Shown: positions 24,609-33,004, counted from the first letter of the stretch. The stretch: 37,019 bases of DNA from Bog-159 sp049511415 (GCA_049511415.1 JBEKYC010000069.1:1-37019); one strand, 5' to 3'. Notes: a model not told the origin generated them from the sequence alone. Translations and numbers: made by a program.

Positions 24609-26213
24609 ATGGCGGAGTTTAAGGTACTACAACCCGAAACTACATATTCCGGATCGCGCATCGAACCTCTTCAGACGGGCCTGCCCAAGACGACGCAATC
24701 GCTTTGTCCGGAATGCAGCCAGATTCTGGCGGCGCGGATTTTCGAGGAAGAGGGCCGCGTGGTGATGCAGAAGTCGTGTCCCAGCCATGGCGAATTTCAC
24801 GACATCCTGTTTTCTGACGTCCGGCTCTACCTCAAGATGGAGGAATGGACTTTCGGGGATAATCGGGGCCTGGAGAACCCGATGGTCGCGAATGCCGCCA
24901 AATGTCCGGACGATTGCGGCCTCTGCAACATGCACACCAGCCACACCGGCCTGGCAAATATCGATCTGACCAACCGATGCAATCTGACCTGCCCGGTGTG
25001 CTTCGCCAATGCCAACGCGGCGGGTTACGTTTACGAGCCGGACTTCGAGCAGGTGCGCGGCATGCTGCGCGCGTTGCGCAACGAGCAGCCTGTAGCCGGC
25101 CGCATCGTGCAGTTTTCGGGCGGCGAGCCGACGCTCTATCCGCGCTTTTTCGACGTGCTGCGCATGGCGCGCGAAATGGGATTCTCGCACTTGCAAGTGG
25201 CCACCAACGGGCTGAAGTTCACCGATCTGGAATTCGCGCAGCAGGCCAAGGAAGCCGGGCTGCACACTCTATATCTGCAATTCGACGGCGTGTGCGACGA
25301 TGTATACCGGCGGACGCGCGGCCGCGCGCTGTGGGAGAAGAAGCTGCAGGCGATCGACAACGTGCGCAAAGCCAACCTGAAGATCGTTTTTGTGCCGACG
25401 ATCGTGAAGGGCTTGAACGACCATCAGATCGGCGACATTATCCGCCTGGCGTTGGAGAATATCGAGTGCACCAGCGGCATCAGCTTCCAGCCGGTGGCTT
25501 TTACGGGACGCATCTCGCGGCACGATTTGGAAGCCAAGCGTTTCACGCTGTCCGATTTCGCGCACGCCGTGAAGACGCAGACGGGCATCTGCGAACCATA
25601 CGAGGATTGGTTCCCGCTGGCTTGTGTCTCGCCGTTCTCAAAGCTGCTGAGCGCCATGCGGGGGGAGCAGACCACCACGCTTACGTGCCATCCACACTGC
25701 TCGCTGGGCACATATCTCTTCGTGGACCAGAAGCGGCGGGCCGTGCCGGTTACGCGGTTCGTGGATGTCGGACCCATGCTGCAGGCCATGGACGTTCTGG
25801 CCCGCAAGACGGCGGAGCGGCGCGTGAAGCTGTTCTCCAAGTTCGAAAGCTGGAATATCCTGCGTAAATTCTTCCACCAGGAGAAGGCGCCGGAAGGGCT
25901 GACCTTCAATAAGTTCCTGCAGACGCTGCAGGGCATGACGGATAAGCGTTATGGCCGAGGCAGACTGGAGAACGAGGGCTTCACTTACCGGACCCTGATG
26001 GTGGCCGGCATGCACTTCATGGACTCGTACAACTACGACATCGAGCGCGTGAAGCGCTGCGTGATTCATTACGCCGCTCCCAACGGACGGATCTATCCGT
26101 TCTGCGCGTACAACTCGGGACGGGTGTACCGGGAGAAGATCGAGCGCGAATTCGCGGCGCCGCTGGAAGAACCGTTGGTGATTCAGGAGTCTGACGCGAT
26201 CTGTTGTTCATGA
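24609..26213 (+). CDS. Radical SAM protein of the MJ0619/Tes membrane-spanning lipid synthase family
   Basis: 534 residues from the ATG at 24609. The N-terminal CPEC (33-36) with CPSH (57-60) looks like a rubredoxin-like metal site. KCPDDCGLC (C99, C103, C106) is an extra cluster. The radical SAM triad is C124-x3-C128-x2-C131 (CNLTCPVCFANAN), and SGGEPTL is at 170-176. CHPHC (360-364) and the C-terminal VKRCVIHYAAPNGRIYPFCAYN (C484, C499) complete the pattern of Methanocaldococcus MJ0619. The archaeal enzyme (Tes/GDGT synthase) couples two isoprenoid chains; bacterial relatives are proposed to make iso-diabolic acid in Acidobacteria. Length equals the family's ~500. The function in this organism is inferred. 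It converges with and overlaps the kinase gene by 31 nt. Confidence 0.85.
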   Translation: MAEFKVLQPETTYSGSRIEPLQTGLPKTTQSLCPECSQILAARIFEEEGRVVMQKSCPSHGEFHDILFSDVRLYLKMEEWTFGDNRGLENPMVANAAKCPDDCGLCNMHTSHTGLANIDLTNRCNLTCPVCFANANAAGYVYEPDFEQVRGMLRALRNEQPVAGRIVQFSGGEPTLYPRFFDVLRMAREMGFSHLQVATNGLKFTDLEFAQQAKEAGLHTLYLQFDGVCDDVYRRTRGRALWEKKLQAIDNVRKANLKIVFVPTIVKGLNDHQIGDIIRLALENIECTSGISFQPVAFTGRISRHDLEAKRFTLSDFAHAVKTQTGICEPYEDWFPLACVSPFSKLLSAMRGEQTTTLTCHPHCSLGTYLFVDQKRRAVPVTRFVDVGPMLQAMDVLARKTAERRVKLFSKFESWNILRKFFHQEKAPEGLTFNKFLQTLQGMTDKRYGRGRLENEGFTYRTLMVAGMHFMDSYNYDIERVKRCVIHYAAPNGRIYPFCAYNSGRVYREKIEREFAAPLEEPLVIQESDAICCS

Positions 26214-27508
26214 TGGACGGGTGCGCCGGCCAGCGGAACCGTGAAGGTGACGCGTGTGCCTTTCGCGGGCTCACTTTCGACTTCAATACGGCCGCCATGT
26301 TCTTCGACGAGCTTCTTGGTGATGGCAAGCCCCAGGCCAGTGCCTTCCCTTACTCCCTTGGTGGTTGTGCCGACCTGGCGAAACGCATCGAAGATGGATT
26401 CGTGTTCGTCGCGGGGGATGCCGATGCCGGTGTCGCTCACCGAAACGGTCAGCCATCCATCCGCCGCGGAAGCGTCGATTTTGACGCAGCCACCCGAGGG
26501 CGTGAACTTAATGGCATTGCTGAGCAGGTTGTAGAGGATTTGCTTAAAGCGAATCCGGTCGGCGCGCGCGATGCAATCGGTTTCGAAGCAGTTTTGCAGG
26601 TGAAGCTGCTTGGCTAATGCCACGGGCGCAATGGTAGCTACCACCTCCGCCGCGGCCGCGGTCGCGGAAAAATCCGCGGGCTTGAGTTCCAGGCGCCCAG
26701 CCTCGATGCGGGACAAATCGAGGATGTCGTCTATCAATTCCAGGAGGTGGCGGGCGCTACTCCGCACGTGTCCGATGAAACGCAGTTGCTTCTGGCTGAG
26801 CGGTCCGGCCGCCTGTTCCGCGATGAGGTCGGAAAAACCAATAATGGCGTTCAACGGGGTGCGCAACTCGTGGCTCATACTGGCCAGGAACTCGCTCTTC
26901 AGGCGGTTGGCGCGTTCAATCTCCTCGTTCCGCCTTTGTAATTCCCGATTGCTCGCGTCCACCGCCTGCTGCGCCTCACGCAGACGCTGGTTGCTTTCCG
27001 CCAGCTTCTGCGTATTCGAAAAAATCTCCGTCTCCATCTGCTCGGTGCGCCGCCGGAGAGCGTCGGTGACTTCGCTCTGTTTCCTGCCTTCCTGCTTCAG
27101 GCGCACAAACGCGGTCACATCTTCCACGCGGTGCAAGATATAGTCGAGGCTGCCGGCGGCGTCCAGCACGGGGACGTTGACCGGACTCCAGAATCTCTCT
27201 TCGAAAGCGCCGCCCTGGCTGGCGGGCCGGCGAATGTCGTACTTCTGGATGGCCATGACGTCCGGCTGTTTCAACTCGATGACGCGTGCGAGGGAACTGC
27301 TCAAGTTCCGCTCGCCGGTGGCTTCCGGGTCGCCGGGGTTATCGGGGAAGACGTCAAAGAGATGGCGGCCCAGGATCTCTTCACGGACCGTCATGGTGGC
27401 GCGCAGATACGCCTCGCTGACAGCCACGATAAACAGATCGGGCGTTAGGATCAACATGAGTCCGGGAGCGGACTCGAATAAGACACGGAAATCAGGTGTC
27501 TTCAGCAT
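26183..27508 (-). CDS. PAS-domain sensor histidine kinase
   Basis: 441 residues with no membrane segment, so cytoplasmic. The PAS domain is about 1-130 (LFESAPGLMLILTPDLFIVAVSEAYL to VEDVTAF), a coiled coil follows at 135-205 (RRRTEQMETEIFSNTQKLAESNQ), then HisKA with H213 in SMSHELRTPLN. HATPase_c has the N-box at N331, DTGIGI starting at 359 and EGTGLGLA at 389. All catalytic boxes are present. No response regulator is adjacent, so it is an orphan kinase. Its 3' end overlaps the Tes-like gene tail-to-tail by 31 nt. The start codon sits in a 7-bp hairpin. Confidence 0.93.
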   Translation of the reverse strand: MLKTPDFRVLFESAPGLMLILTPDLFIVAVSEAYLRATMTVREEILGRHLFDVFPDNPGDPEATGERNLSSSLARVIELKQPDVMAIQKYDIRRPASQGGAFEERFWSPVNVPVLDAAGSLDYILHRVEDVTAFVRLKQEGRKQSEVTDALRRRTEQMETEIFSNTQKLAESNQRLREAQQAVDASNRELQRRNEEIERANRLKSEFLASMSHELRTPLNAIIGFSDLIAEQAAGPLSQKQLRFIGHVRSSARHLLELIDDILDLSRIEAGRLELKPADFSATAAAAEVVATIAPVALAKQLHLQNCFETDCIARADRIRFKQILYNLLSNAIKFTPSGGCVKIDASAADGWLTVSVSDTGIGIPRDEHESIFDAFRQVGTTTKGVREGTGLGLAITKKLVEEHGGRIEVESEPAKGTRVTFTVPLAGAPVHHEQQIASDS

Positions 27509-27527
27509 CGGGCAGGCCCGCCGATGC
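27505..27527 (-). promoter_or_regulatory. Hairpin spanning the histidine kinase start codon
   Basis: GCATCGG (27505-27511) and CCGATGC (27521-27527) are complementary around a 9-nt spacer. The start codon ATG (27508-27506 on the minus strand) is inside the stem. It might limit translation, or be chance. Confidence 0.3.
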
Positions 27528-27946
27528 CGGTAGCTTGACGACAGTTACCGTTCAAAACAGTATTCCGCTTTCTTATAATAACAGCGGATTTGTTAGCTAA
27601 CATACCAAATCGGGTCCTAGGTAAGCGTTTGGCCTGTCGATTCGGCCTTCGGAAATCCAGAAAATGCGACAAAATGCGACACTTTTAGCAGAAAAGTGTC
27701 GCATCAGCGGGGCCGGCTGCGGCCCAACATTTGCCGTTACGACCTTAGCACGGGATATCTAATAGCTACGTGTGTTGCAGGCATGTGGTGCCGTGTTTTC
27801 AGCGGGATGCGGTGGTTCGAATGTTCGTGATCCACGGCGCCCGCGCATTCGACCGGGAGCTGGAGACGACGGTACTGCGATTTCTGCGGCAGGCGGCAAA
27901 TCGCGTTTTAGCAACAGTTTGGCAGAGTGGATTGCCGGTCGGCATC
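27509..27946. other. Intergenic region, no recognised gene
   Basis: About 440 bp between the kinase start and the 3' remnant of the interrupted gene. Apart from the hairpins listed separately it holds an AT-rich stretch (27570-27610) with the palindrome GTTAGCTAAC at 27592-27601. Short frames on both strands between 27759 and 28050 have no recognisable features. It has the look of a hot spot for small insertions. Confidence 0.5.
27661..27704. repeat. Perfect 13-bp inverted repeat with a duplicated arm
   Basis: ATGCGACACTTTT (27674-27686) and AAAAGTGTCGCAT (27692-27704) are perfectly complementary around the 5-nt loop AGCAG. AAAATGCGAC also occurs as a direct duplicate just upstream (27661-27670 and 27671-27680). 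No U-run follows the stem on either strand. It may be a mobile-element end, a recombination site or a protein-binding palindrome. No transposase is seen nearby. Confidence 0.6.
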
Positions 27947-28207
27947 CTAACGAATACCGGAACCGAGAATTAAATCGCATTCGCGCGACACCTGGTTGCG
28001 GTTCAATGGTTCGTTCTCGTCCAAGGGCGGGCAAGTCTTCCACGCTGCCCTAATGTCCCGGACGGCAAGGATGTCTTGCTTCAGATGCAATTCCCGGATA
28101 CCAATCAGGGCGGCGTAGAGGCGGGAATAATGCATCTTTGCAGCTTCAGACTCCGCGTATGGGCCCCTGATCCACCAGTCCGGTTTTAGCCAGCGGCAAG
28201 CCTCGCC
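27947..28207 (-). pseudogene. C-terminal part of the secreted protein, cut off by an in-frame TGA
   Basis: Directly past the TGA at 28210-28208 the same frame stays open for 86 codons: GEACRWLKPDWWIRGPYAES, then KMHYSRLYAALIGIRELHL, then CPPLDENEPL, to the stop at 27947. The Trp/Arg/Leu-rich composition and amphipathic helices look coding, and TGA differs by one base from TGG (Trp). I read one gene of about 365 residues interrupted by a nonsense mutation. An internal start at ATG 28135 could still make a 62-residue peptide. Confidence 0.5.
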
Positions 28208-29044
28208 TCAGTACTGAGTTTCCTGTTTCAGAAGCGGGCTGAAAGACAGGCTCCGGACTCCGGTTCTTACGAGCGCGTCTATGATGGCAGCGTGCTGCAG
28301 CAGCAAGCTCGGTTCAGCCAACAATTCCTGAAGAGATTCTGCACCGGCGGCGCCGCCATCCTGAAGGTGCCTGAGCGCCGAACTGCTCGCCACAGGTTCA
28401 CTCGATCCCACCAGGGCGGCGAGTTTCTGGGCCCGACTTCCCGGCTCTTTCAGACCAAGGGCCTCATCCAATGACCTGCGAAGCTGAAGAACGGCACTAA
28501 TCTCTTCCCGTATTTTCGCCTCGGTCCACCCGAAGTCAACCAAGTGTGACGGGCCCGGGTTGATGGTTTGGACAAAGGCATACGCGACGCCATCTTGCAG
28601 CCAGACGGCGGAAGTTCGCAGGTCGCCATGCCAATTTGCCGGTTGCCAGCCGTCCGTGCTTACAGGTAAATCCGGCCGTGGATTGAACTCCAGCGGGGCG
28701 CCTTGCCTGAGAAAGACGATCACGCGGTCGTTGAGCCGGAGTGGCGGCGCGGCTTCAAAAGGGGGCTTCGAGGAAAACGGGTATGCGGACTCCTCCGCTA
28801 ACTCACGAAGAGTCGAGGTAACCCCATCGGGAGCTACCAGTCCATCGAGTGTAACGGCTGCGCCCGGTCGCGTGTCGCCCTTAATCGTTTCTGCTATCAG
28901 GAAGTTCCCCTTCTGTTGGTTGGGAGCCACTACCAGGATGTCCGTGGCATTCCAACTGCAAAGGCTGAGATCCAGCGACGGCCGGATGCCGGCCGAGAGG
29001 CTGAAGCAGCTTAGGGCAGCGAGCGCGTGCAGCTTTGAAAGCAT
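28208..29044 (-). CDS. Secreted protein of unknown function, probably truncated
   Basis: 278 residues, signal peptide LSKLHALAALSCFSLSAG. The first half is beta-rich with a segment on outward-handled cost or value-like text missing any catalytic motif (NATDILVVAPNQQKGNFLIAETIKG, VTLDGLVAP). The second half (about 200-278) is helical and HEAT-like (LAALVGSSEPVASSSALRHLQDGG, LLAEPSLLLQHAAIIDALVRTG). It stops at a TGA after which the same frame runs on for 86 codons (see the pseudogene entry). ATG is 3 nt after the TldE gene stop, so it is in the TldD/TldE transcript. I do not recognise the family. If the TGA is real, the protein lacks its last quarter. Confidence 0.6.
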   Translation of the reverse strand: MLSKLHALAALSCFSLSAGIRPSLDLSLCSWNATDILVVAPNQQKGNFLIAETIKGDTRPGAAVTLDGLVAPDGVTSTLRELAEESAYPFSSKPPFEAAPPLRLNDRVIVFLRQGAPLEFNPRPDLPVSTDGWQPANWHGDLRTSAVWLQDGVAYAFVQTINPGPSHLVDFGWTEAKIREEISAVLQLRRSLDEALGLKEPGSRAQKLAALVGSSEPVASSSALRHLQDGGAAGAESLQELLAEPSLLLQHAAIIDALVRTGVRSLSFSPLLKQETQY

Positions 29045-29047
29045 AAG

Positions 29048-30415
29048 CTAGACCGCGTCAGAGATGCTGGTGAACGAAAAGTCGTGCACCACAATCGGCG
29101 GCGCAATCATCCCCTGACCCTCGCCGCCCCGCACACGGACCGGCTTGCCCATGGCCACCGTATTCTTCAACATCTCGACGGGGCTTTGGTTGAAGCGGAA
29201 GTTCATCACCGGCGCCGTGATTTTGCCTTGCTCGATAAGGAACAACCCGTCGCGTGTGAGACCGGTTACTTGGGCCGTCTGCTGATTGACCACGCGAATG
29301 TACCAGAAGCGAGTCACTAACAATCCACGATCCACCGAGGCGATCAAGTCAGTCAGGCTTTTGTCGCCGCCGTCGAGAACCAAGCGGTTGGGAAACGGAG
29401 TCGGCTGCTTGCCGGCTTTGGCGGCATAGTAGCGGTCGTAGAACAGGTTCTTCACCACGCCGTTTTCGATCCATGTGATGGGCTCGGCGGGCAGGCCGGC
29501 GCCACCACCACCGCCTCCGCCGCCGAATCCGAAGCCGCCTCCGCCGCCCCAGGGCAGCGACGAATAAAGCTGGTGAAACGGATCGGAGCGCAGCGTGACA
29601 AAGTCCGGGAACAGCTTCTCGCCGGCCAGCGTGCCGCCACCTTTCTTACTGAGGAAACTGCGGCCCTCCTCGGCGGCGCGCGCCTGCATGCTGAAGCCCA
29701 TCATCTGGACTAAGTCGCCGGTAGCGGTGGGTTCGAGAATTACCGTATACTTGCCCGGATCGAGCCGTTTCGGTTCTTTCCAGCGCGCGCACTTGTCGAT
29801 GGCGGTCCTGCCGACCGCGGCGCCGTCGATGGTTTCGATACGCACGGCCGGCTGGGAAGCCCAGCCGGAGCTGGATCCGGCGGCATCGCGGACGGTGGTG
29901 GAAAGATACGCATCGGTCACGCGGCCATAGCCGAAGTTGCCCTGCTTATTGGCGATGGCGCCAGTGTCCGCGGAGCGCTCGAAGAATCCCGCCGACACCA
30001 AGTCAGCCGCTTTGGCGCCCTCCATGATGGCGCGTATATGCGGGATCATGACCTGATTGCGGGCGGCGGCTGTGCTCGCCACATAATTCTCCGTGTCTGG
30101 ATACTTCTGCTTTTCGAGCGGCGGCACACGTTCCGGATTGGGCGGCACGATTTCGGCCAGCGTCTCGGTGCGTTTTACCGCCTCCCGCAGGGAAGCATCG
30201 TCGAACTCATCCACGCGCGTAGATCCGCTCTTGCCGTCGCGGACGGAGGTAATCGCTATGGACTGCCCAACCGTGAAACCCGACGTGGTGATCTCGTTTC
30301 GCGCGAAGCGGATGAAAGCGTTTTCCGAGCTAGTGACGCTGACGTCGCATTCCGGGAAGGTGGAAAACGAAAGCACTCTCTCGGTGATTTTCTGAGCTTG
30401 TTCCCTGGTAAGCAT
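29048..30415 (-). CDS. TldE/PmbA-like subunit of a TldD/TldE-type protease
   Basis: 455 residues. TldD/PmbA family features are present: an N-terminal alpha/beta domain (FIRFARNEITTSGFTVGQSIAITS, DDASLREAVKRTETLAE), and a C-terminal domain with YTVILEPTATGDLVQMMGFSM and VTGLTRDGLFLIEQGKITAPVMNFRFNQS. There is no HExxxH, as expected for the non-catalytic TldE partner. A run of nearly pure Gly (WGGGGGFGFGGGGGGGG, about 297-312) is inserted in the C-terminal half and is unusual. It is encoded 3 nt after TldD. E. coli TldD/TldE degrades unfolded peptides and matures microcin B17 and CcdA. Confidence 0.85.
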   Translation of the reverse strand: MLTREQAQKITERVLSFSTFPECDVSVTSSENAFIRFARNEITTSGFTVGQSIAITSVRDGKSGSTRVDEFDDASLREAVKRTETLAEIVPPNPERVPPLEKQKYPDTENYVASTAAARNQVMIPHIRAIMEGAKAADLVSAGFFERSADTGAIANKQGNFGYGRVTDAYLSTTVRDAAGSSSGWASQPAVRIETIDGAAVGRTAIDKCARWKEPKRLDPGKYTVILEPTATGDLVQMMGFSMQARAAEEGRSFLSKKGGGTLAGEKLFPDFVTLRSDPFHQLYSSLPWGGGGGFGFGGGGGGGGAGLPAEPITWIENGVVKNLFYDRYYAAKAGKQPTPFPNRLVLDGGDKSLTDLIASVDRGLLVTRFWYIRVVNQQTAQVTGLTRDGLFLIEQGKITAPVMNFRFNQSPVEMLKNTVAMGKPVRVRGGEGQGMIAPPIVVHDFSFTSISDAV

Positions 30416-30418
30416 GTT

Positions 30419-31990
30419 TCAGTCCGTTTGAATGACATTCACCTGGCGGAAGCGCGCGGGCGAACAACCGTGGCTGACGGAATTGATCTGTTCCGGTTCG
30501 CCTTTGCCGTCGTTGGGCGCGCCCCACTGCTGCCAGTAACTCGGCCCCGCGATCAGATCGCAGGCCTGCCAAAAGTCCGTGGTGCGCGCCTGGTAGGCCA
30601 CGCGCGACACCATGCCCTGCTTCTTGCCGTGCTTGATCTCCCAGAAGGCGTCGCCGCCGAACTGGAAGTTGTAACGCTGCTGGTCGATGGAGAAGCTGCC
30701 GTCGCCGTCGATCAGGATGCCGTCGTCCACGCTGGAAATCAGGTCGTCGAGATTGGTGCCTTCCTTGCCCGGTTCGAGCCAGACATTGGGCATGCGCTGG
30801 AACGGCACGCTGGACCAGTTATCGGCATAGCAGCAGCCGCGCGATTCGTGCTCGCCGATCAGGTGGGCCTGATCGCGGATGGTCTGGTAATGTTTGAAGA
30901 CGCCTTTTTCGATGATGGGGAACTTGGTGGCTTTCACGCCGTCGTCGTCGAAGCCGGTAGTGGCCAGGCCGCGATCGGTGGTGCGGTCGCCCCAGATGTT
31001 CATGAGGTCGCTGCCGACGCGGTAGTTGCCCATCTTCTCGGTGGTGAGGAAGCTGGTGCCCGCGAAATTGGCCTCAAAGCCCATGGCGCGATCGAGCTCG
31101 GTGGAGTGGCCGATGCTTTCGTGAATGGTGAGCCACAGATGGCTGGGCATAAGCACCAGGTCCTTTTTGCCGGGCGTGACGGGGGGCGCGTTGAGGTGCT
31201 CGATGACCTCTTCGCGGATGCGTTGGGCGTTCTCGACCAGATTCATCAGCGGGACATATTCGTACCCGGCGGTGACCTGCTGCGGCTGGTAGCGGCGCGA
31301 CTTGGAAAGACCTTTCTTGAAGTCGACGGCCGAGGCATTTACGTTGGCGTAGGTTTGCAGGTTGAGCTGCTGTATGGAAGAGCCGACGGACGATGCGAAA
31401 TACTTATCCTCGGAGCGGAACGACAGGTTGCAGCCCGCCGAGAAGACGCCTTGCTTCTTCTTTACCTCGGCGGCGGCGGTGCGGATGAGTTCCAGCTTTT
31501 CTTCGAGCGGGACGGCGAACGGGTCACGCTCGTGCGGCGTCTGCCAGCGTTCGCGGTAGACCGGCACGGGGGCCAGTTCGACCGGCTTGGCTTTCAGCGC
31601 GGCGTTGGCGCGGGCCACCGAGACAGCCTCGCCGATCATGCGGGCGATCTCTTCCTTGTTGACGAACGGTGAAGCGGCAAAGCCCCAGGCCCCATCGGCG
31701 ATGACGCGCACGCCAAAGCCGAACGAGCCGCCGTCGTTGATGGCGGGCACTTCCAGGGTTTTGCCGGTGCCGCGCTCGGGGTTCAGGCGGACGGTGAGGA
31801 ATTGCTGGCGGTAGCGGATGATGCGAATGTCCGCGTAGGTAGCTTTCAGCTTCTTGGCCTCGCGCAAGGCCACCGCGCCCAGGTTTTCCAACTCGGGGTT
31901 CGGTTTGGTGGACCCTTCGTTGGCGCCGAACAGGCGGGTGGCCAGGGCCGCGGCTGCGCCGGATTGCACAAATGCGCGTCTGGTGAGCAT
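30419..31990 (-). CDS. TldD-like metalloprotease subunit with a Tat-like signal
   Basis: 523 residues from the ATG at 31990, with GAGGGG 8 nt upstream; the longer frame to 32152 adds a stretch without a ribosome-binding site. TRRAFVQSGAAAALATRL at the N-terminus resembles a twin-arginine signal, so the protein may be exported, unlike cytoplasmic E. coli TldD. The catalytic HExxxH is H290-E-S-I-G-H295 (WLTIHESIGHSTELD). The Cys in SVSHGCSPARF near the C-terminus is the probable third zinc ligand. FNIM-type YNFQFGGDAF lies between. Forms a heterodimer with the TldE encoded next. GH18 gene lies 46 bp upstream. Confidence 0.86.
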   Translation of the reverse strand: MLTRRAFVQSGAAAALATRLFGANEGSTKPNPELENLGAVALREAKKLKATYADIRIIRYRQQFLTVRLNPERGTGKTLEVPAINDGGSFGFGVRVIADGAWGFAASPFVNKEEIARMIGEAVSVARANAALKAKPVELAPVPVYRERWQTPHERDPFAVPLEEKLELIRTAAAEVKKKQGVFSAGCNLSFRSEDKYFASSVGSSIQQLNLQTYANVNASAVDFKKGLSKSRRYQPQQVTAGYEYVPLMNLVENAQRIREEVIEHLNAPPVTPGKKDLVLMPSHLWLTIHESIGHSTELDRAMGFEANFAGTSFLTTEKMGNYRVGSDLMNIWGDRTTDRGLATTGFDDDGVKATKFPIIEKGVFKHYQTIRDQAHLIGEHESRGCCYADNWSSVPFQRMPNVWLEPGKEGTNLDDLISSVDDGILIDGDGSFSIDQQRYNFQFGGDAFWEIKHGKKQGMVSRVAYQARTTDFWQACDLIAGPSYWQQWGAPNDGKGEPEQINSVSHGCSPARFRQVNVIQTD

Positions 31991-32036
31991 TGGGTGTCCC
32001 CTCGATCTGAAATTCTGAGTATACAGCGGCGCCGGG

Positions 32037-32960
32037 CTATCGCATAGCCTTGGCCATGATTTCGGCCCATTCAATCGGGTCGCCGGTATTTCCGGGCAGC
32101 GCGTTGAAGTATTCCCAATCGGCCACACCGCCGAAATCCGCGTATTGCCCAATCAATGTGTTGACGGTTTTTGCCACCGTGGCGATGGGAACGTAGCCAC
32201 TCCCGTCCGACGGATTGGAGATCATACCGCCGACCACTTTGTCCGCGGGATAGCCGAACTGGATGATCCGGTCGTAATCGGTGGTGGAGGCCAGCGTGGC
32301 AAAACCGCTGTAAAACTGGCCGTTGAACCAGGCGATCTTGGAACCTACGGCAGTATACAACTGTCCGTAACCGAAGCCGGATAAGTTGGCGCCGCCCCAC
32401 AGCGCGGAGGCCACCGGCGATAGGGTGATCTTGAATTGGGAACCGAAATCCGTGTCGAGCTGATTGATCAGCATTTCGGCATTGGCGAGAGTCACGTCCT
32501 CTTCGATGTCCAGGTCGATCCCGTTCAGGTTGTATTGCTGCAAGGTTCCCTGGAGGATCGGGTAGAAAGTGTTCCAGTTCGAGAAGAGATCCGCGTAGGA
32601 ACCCACGGCTGCGCCTCCCAGCATCATGCGCACCGTGACCCCGTAGCTTTGCAGCGTGGCAACTTCCTGCCACATAGTCGTGAACATGGGGTCACTCGGC
32701 GGATTATCGTTCAGGTGGATGTAGGGTGCGCCCGTGGAATCATAACCCAGGTGGAACGCGGCCACCATCACGTCCGTGACATAGGGCTTGTTAGTGGCCG
32801 GGTTTAAGTTGGTCCAGATAGGCGATAACGAGACATAAGTGCTGCCATCATATTGGGTCTGATAGTAATAGATGACGCGCTTGGCGTTGGCGCCGGCATA
32901 CGCGGCGGGAATGATCAGGGTGGCCAGGGCCAACAGCGCCGCTAAAGGAGTTTTTCGCAT
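32037..32960 (-). CDS. Secreted GH18-like glycosidase (EndoH/chitinase type)
   Basis: 307 residues, signal peptide RKTPLAALLALATLIIPAAYAGA. The barrel strand YNLNGIDLDIEE carries the family-18 motif, with D149, D151 and the catalytic acid E153. The first Asp of DxxDxDxE is Asn146. YYQTQYDGSTYVSL starts the barrel, and VRMMLGG is the strand-3 SxGG-like site. FGYPADKVVGGMIS is the region toward the barrel end. Members cleave chitin or N-glycan chitobiose cores; short EndoH-type members match this length. No carbohydrate-binding module is present. A weak TAnnnT element lies 5 nt before the ATG. The gene is upstream of TldD on the same strand. Confidence 0.82.
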   Translation of the reverse strand: MRKTPLAALLALATLIIPAAYAGANAKRVIYYYQTQYDGSTYVSLSPIWTNLNPATNKPYVTDVMVAAFHLGYDSTGAPYIHLNDNPPSDPMFTTMWQEVATLQSYGVTVRMMLGGAAVGSYADLFSNWNTFYPILQGTLQQYNLNGIDLDIEEDVTLANAEMLINQLDTDFGSQFKITLSPVASALWGGANLSGFGYGQLYTAVGSKIAWFNGQFYSGFATLASTTDYDRIIQFGYPADKVVGGMISNPSDGSGYVPIATVAKTVNTLIGQYADFGGVADWEYFNALPGNTGDPIEWAEIMAKAMR

Positions 32961-33004
32961 GCGCTACGTTAACTGGGCGCGGTCGGTGGTGTCAAACTCG
33001 AAAT

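Noticed and set aside
27661..27704. CRISPR repeat
   Set aside because: Only one inverted repeat and one short tandem copy; no repeat-spacer periodicity and no cas genes.
28208..28210. Selenocysteine recoding at the TGA
   Set aside because: No Cys or redox motif context (surrounding reads Q-Y-stop-G-E-A-C) and no selenoprotein family is recognised; a Trp codon lost to TGA is simpler.
30038..31672. A 544-codon open frame on the plus strand opposite TldD/TldE
   Set aside because: Mirror of the coding GC pattern of the well-supported TldE and TldD genes on the other strand; no domain or start site.
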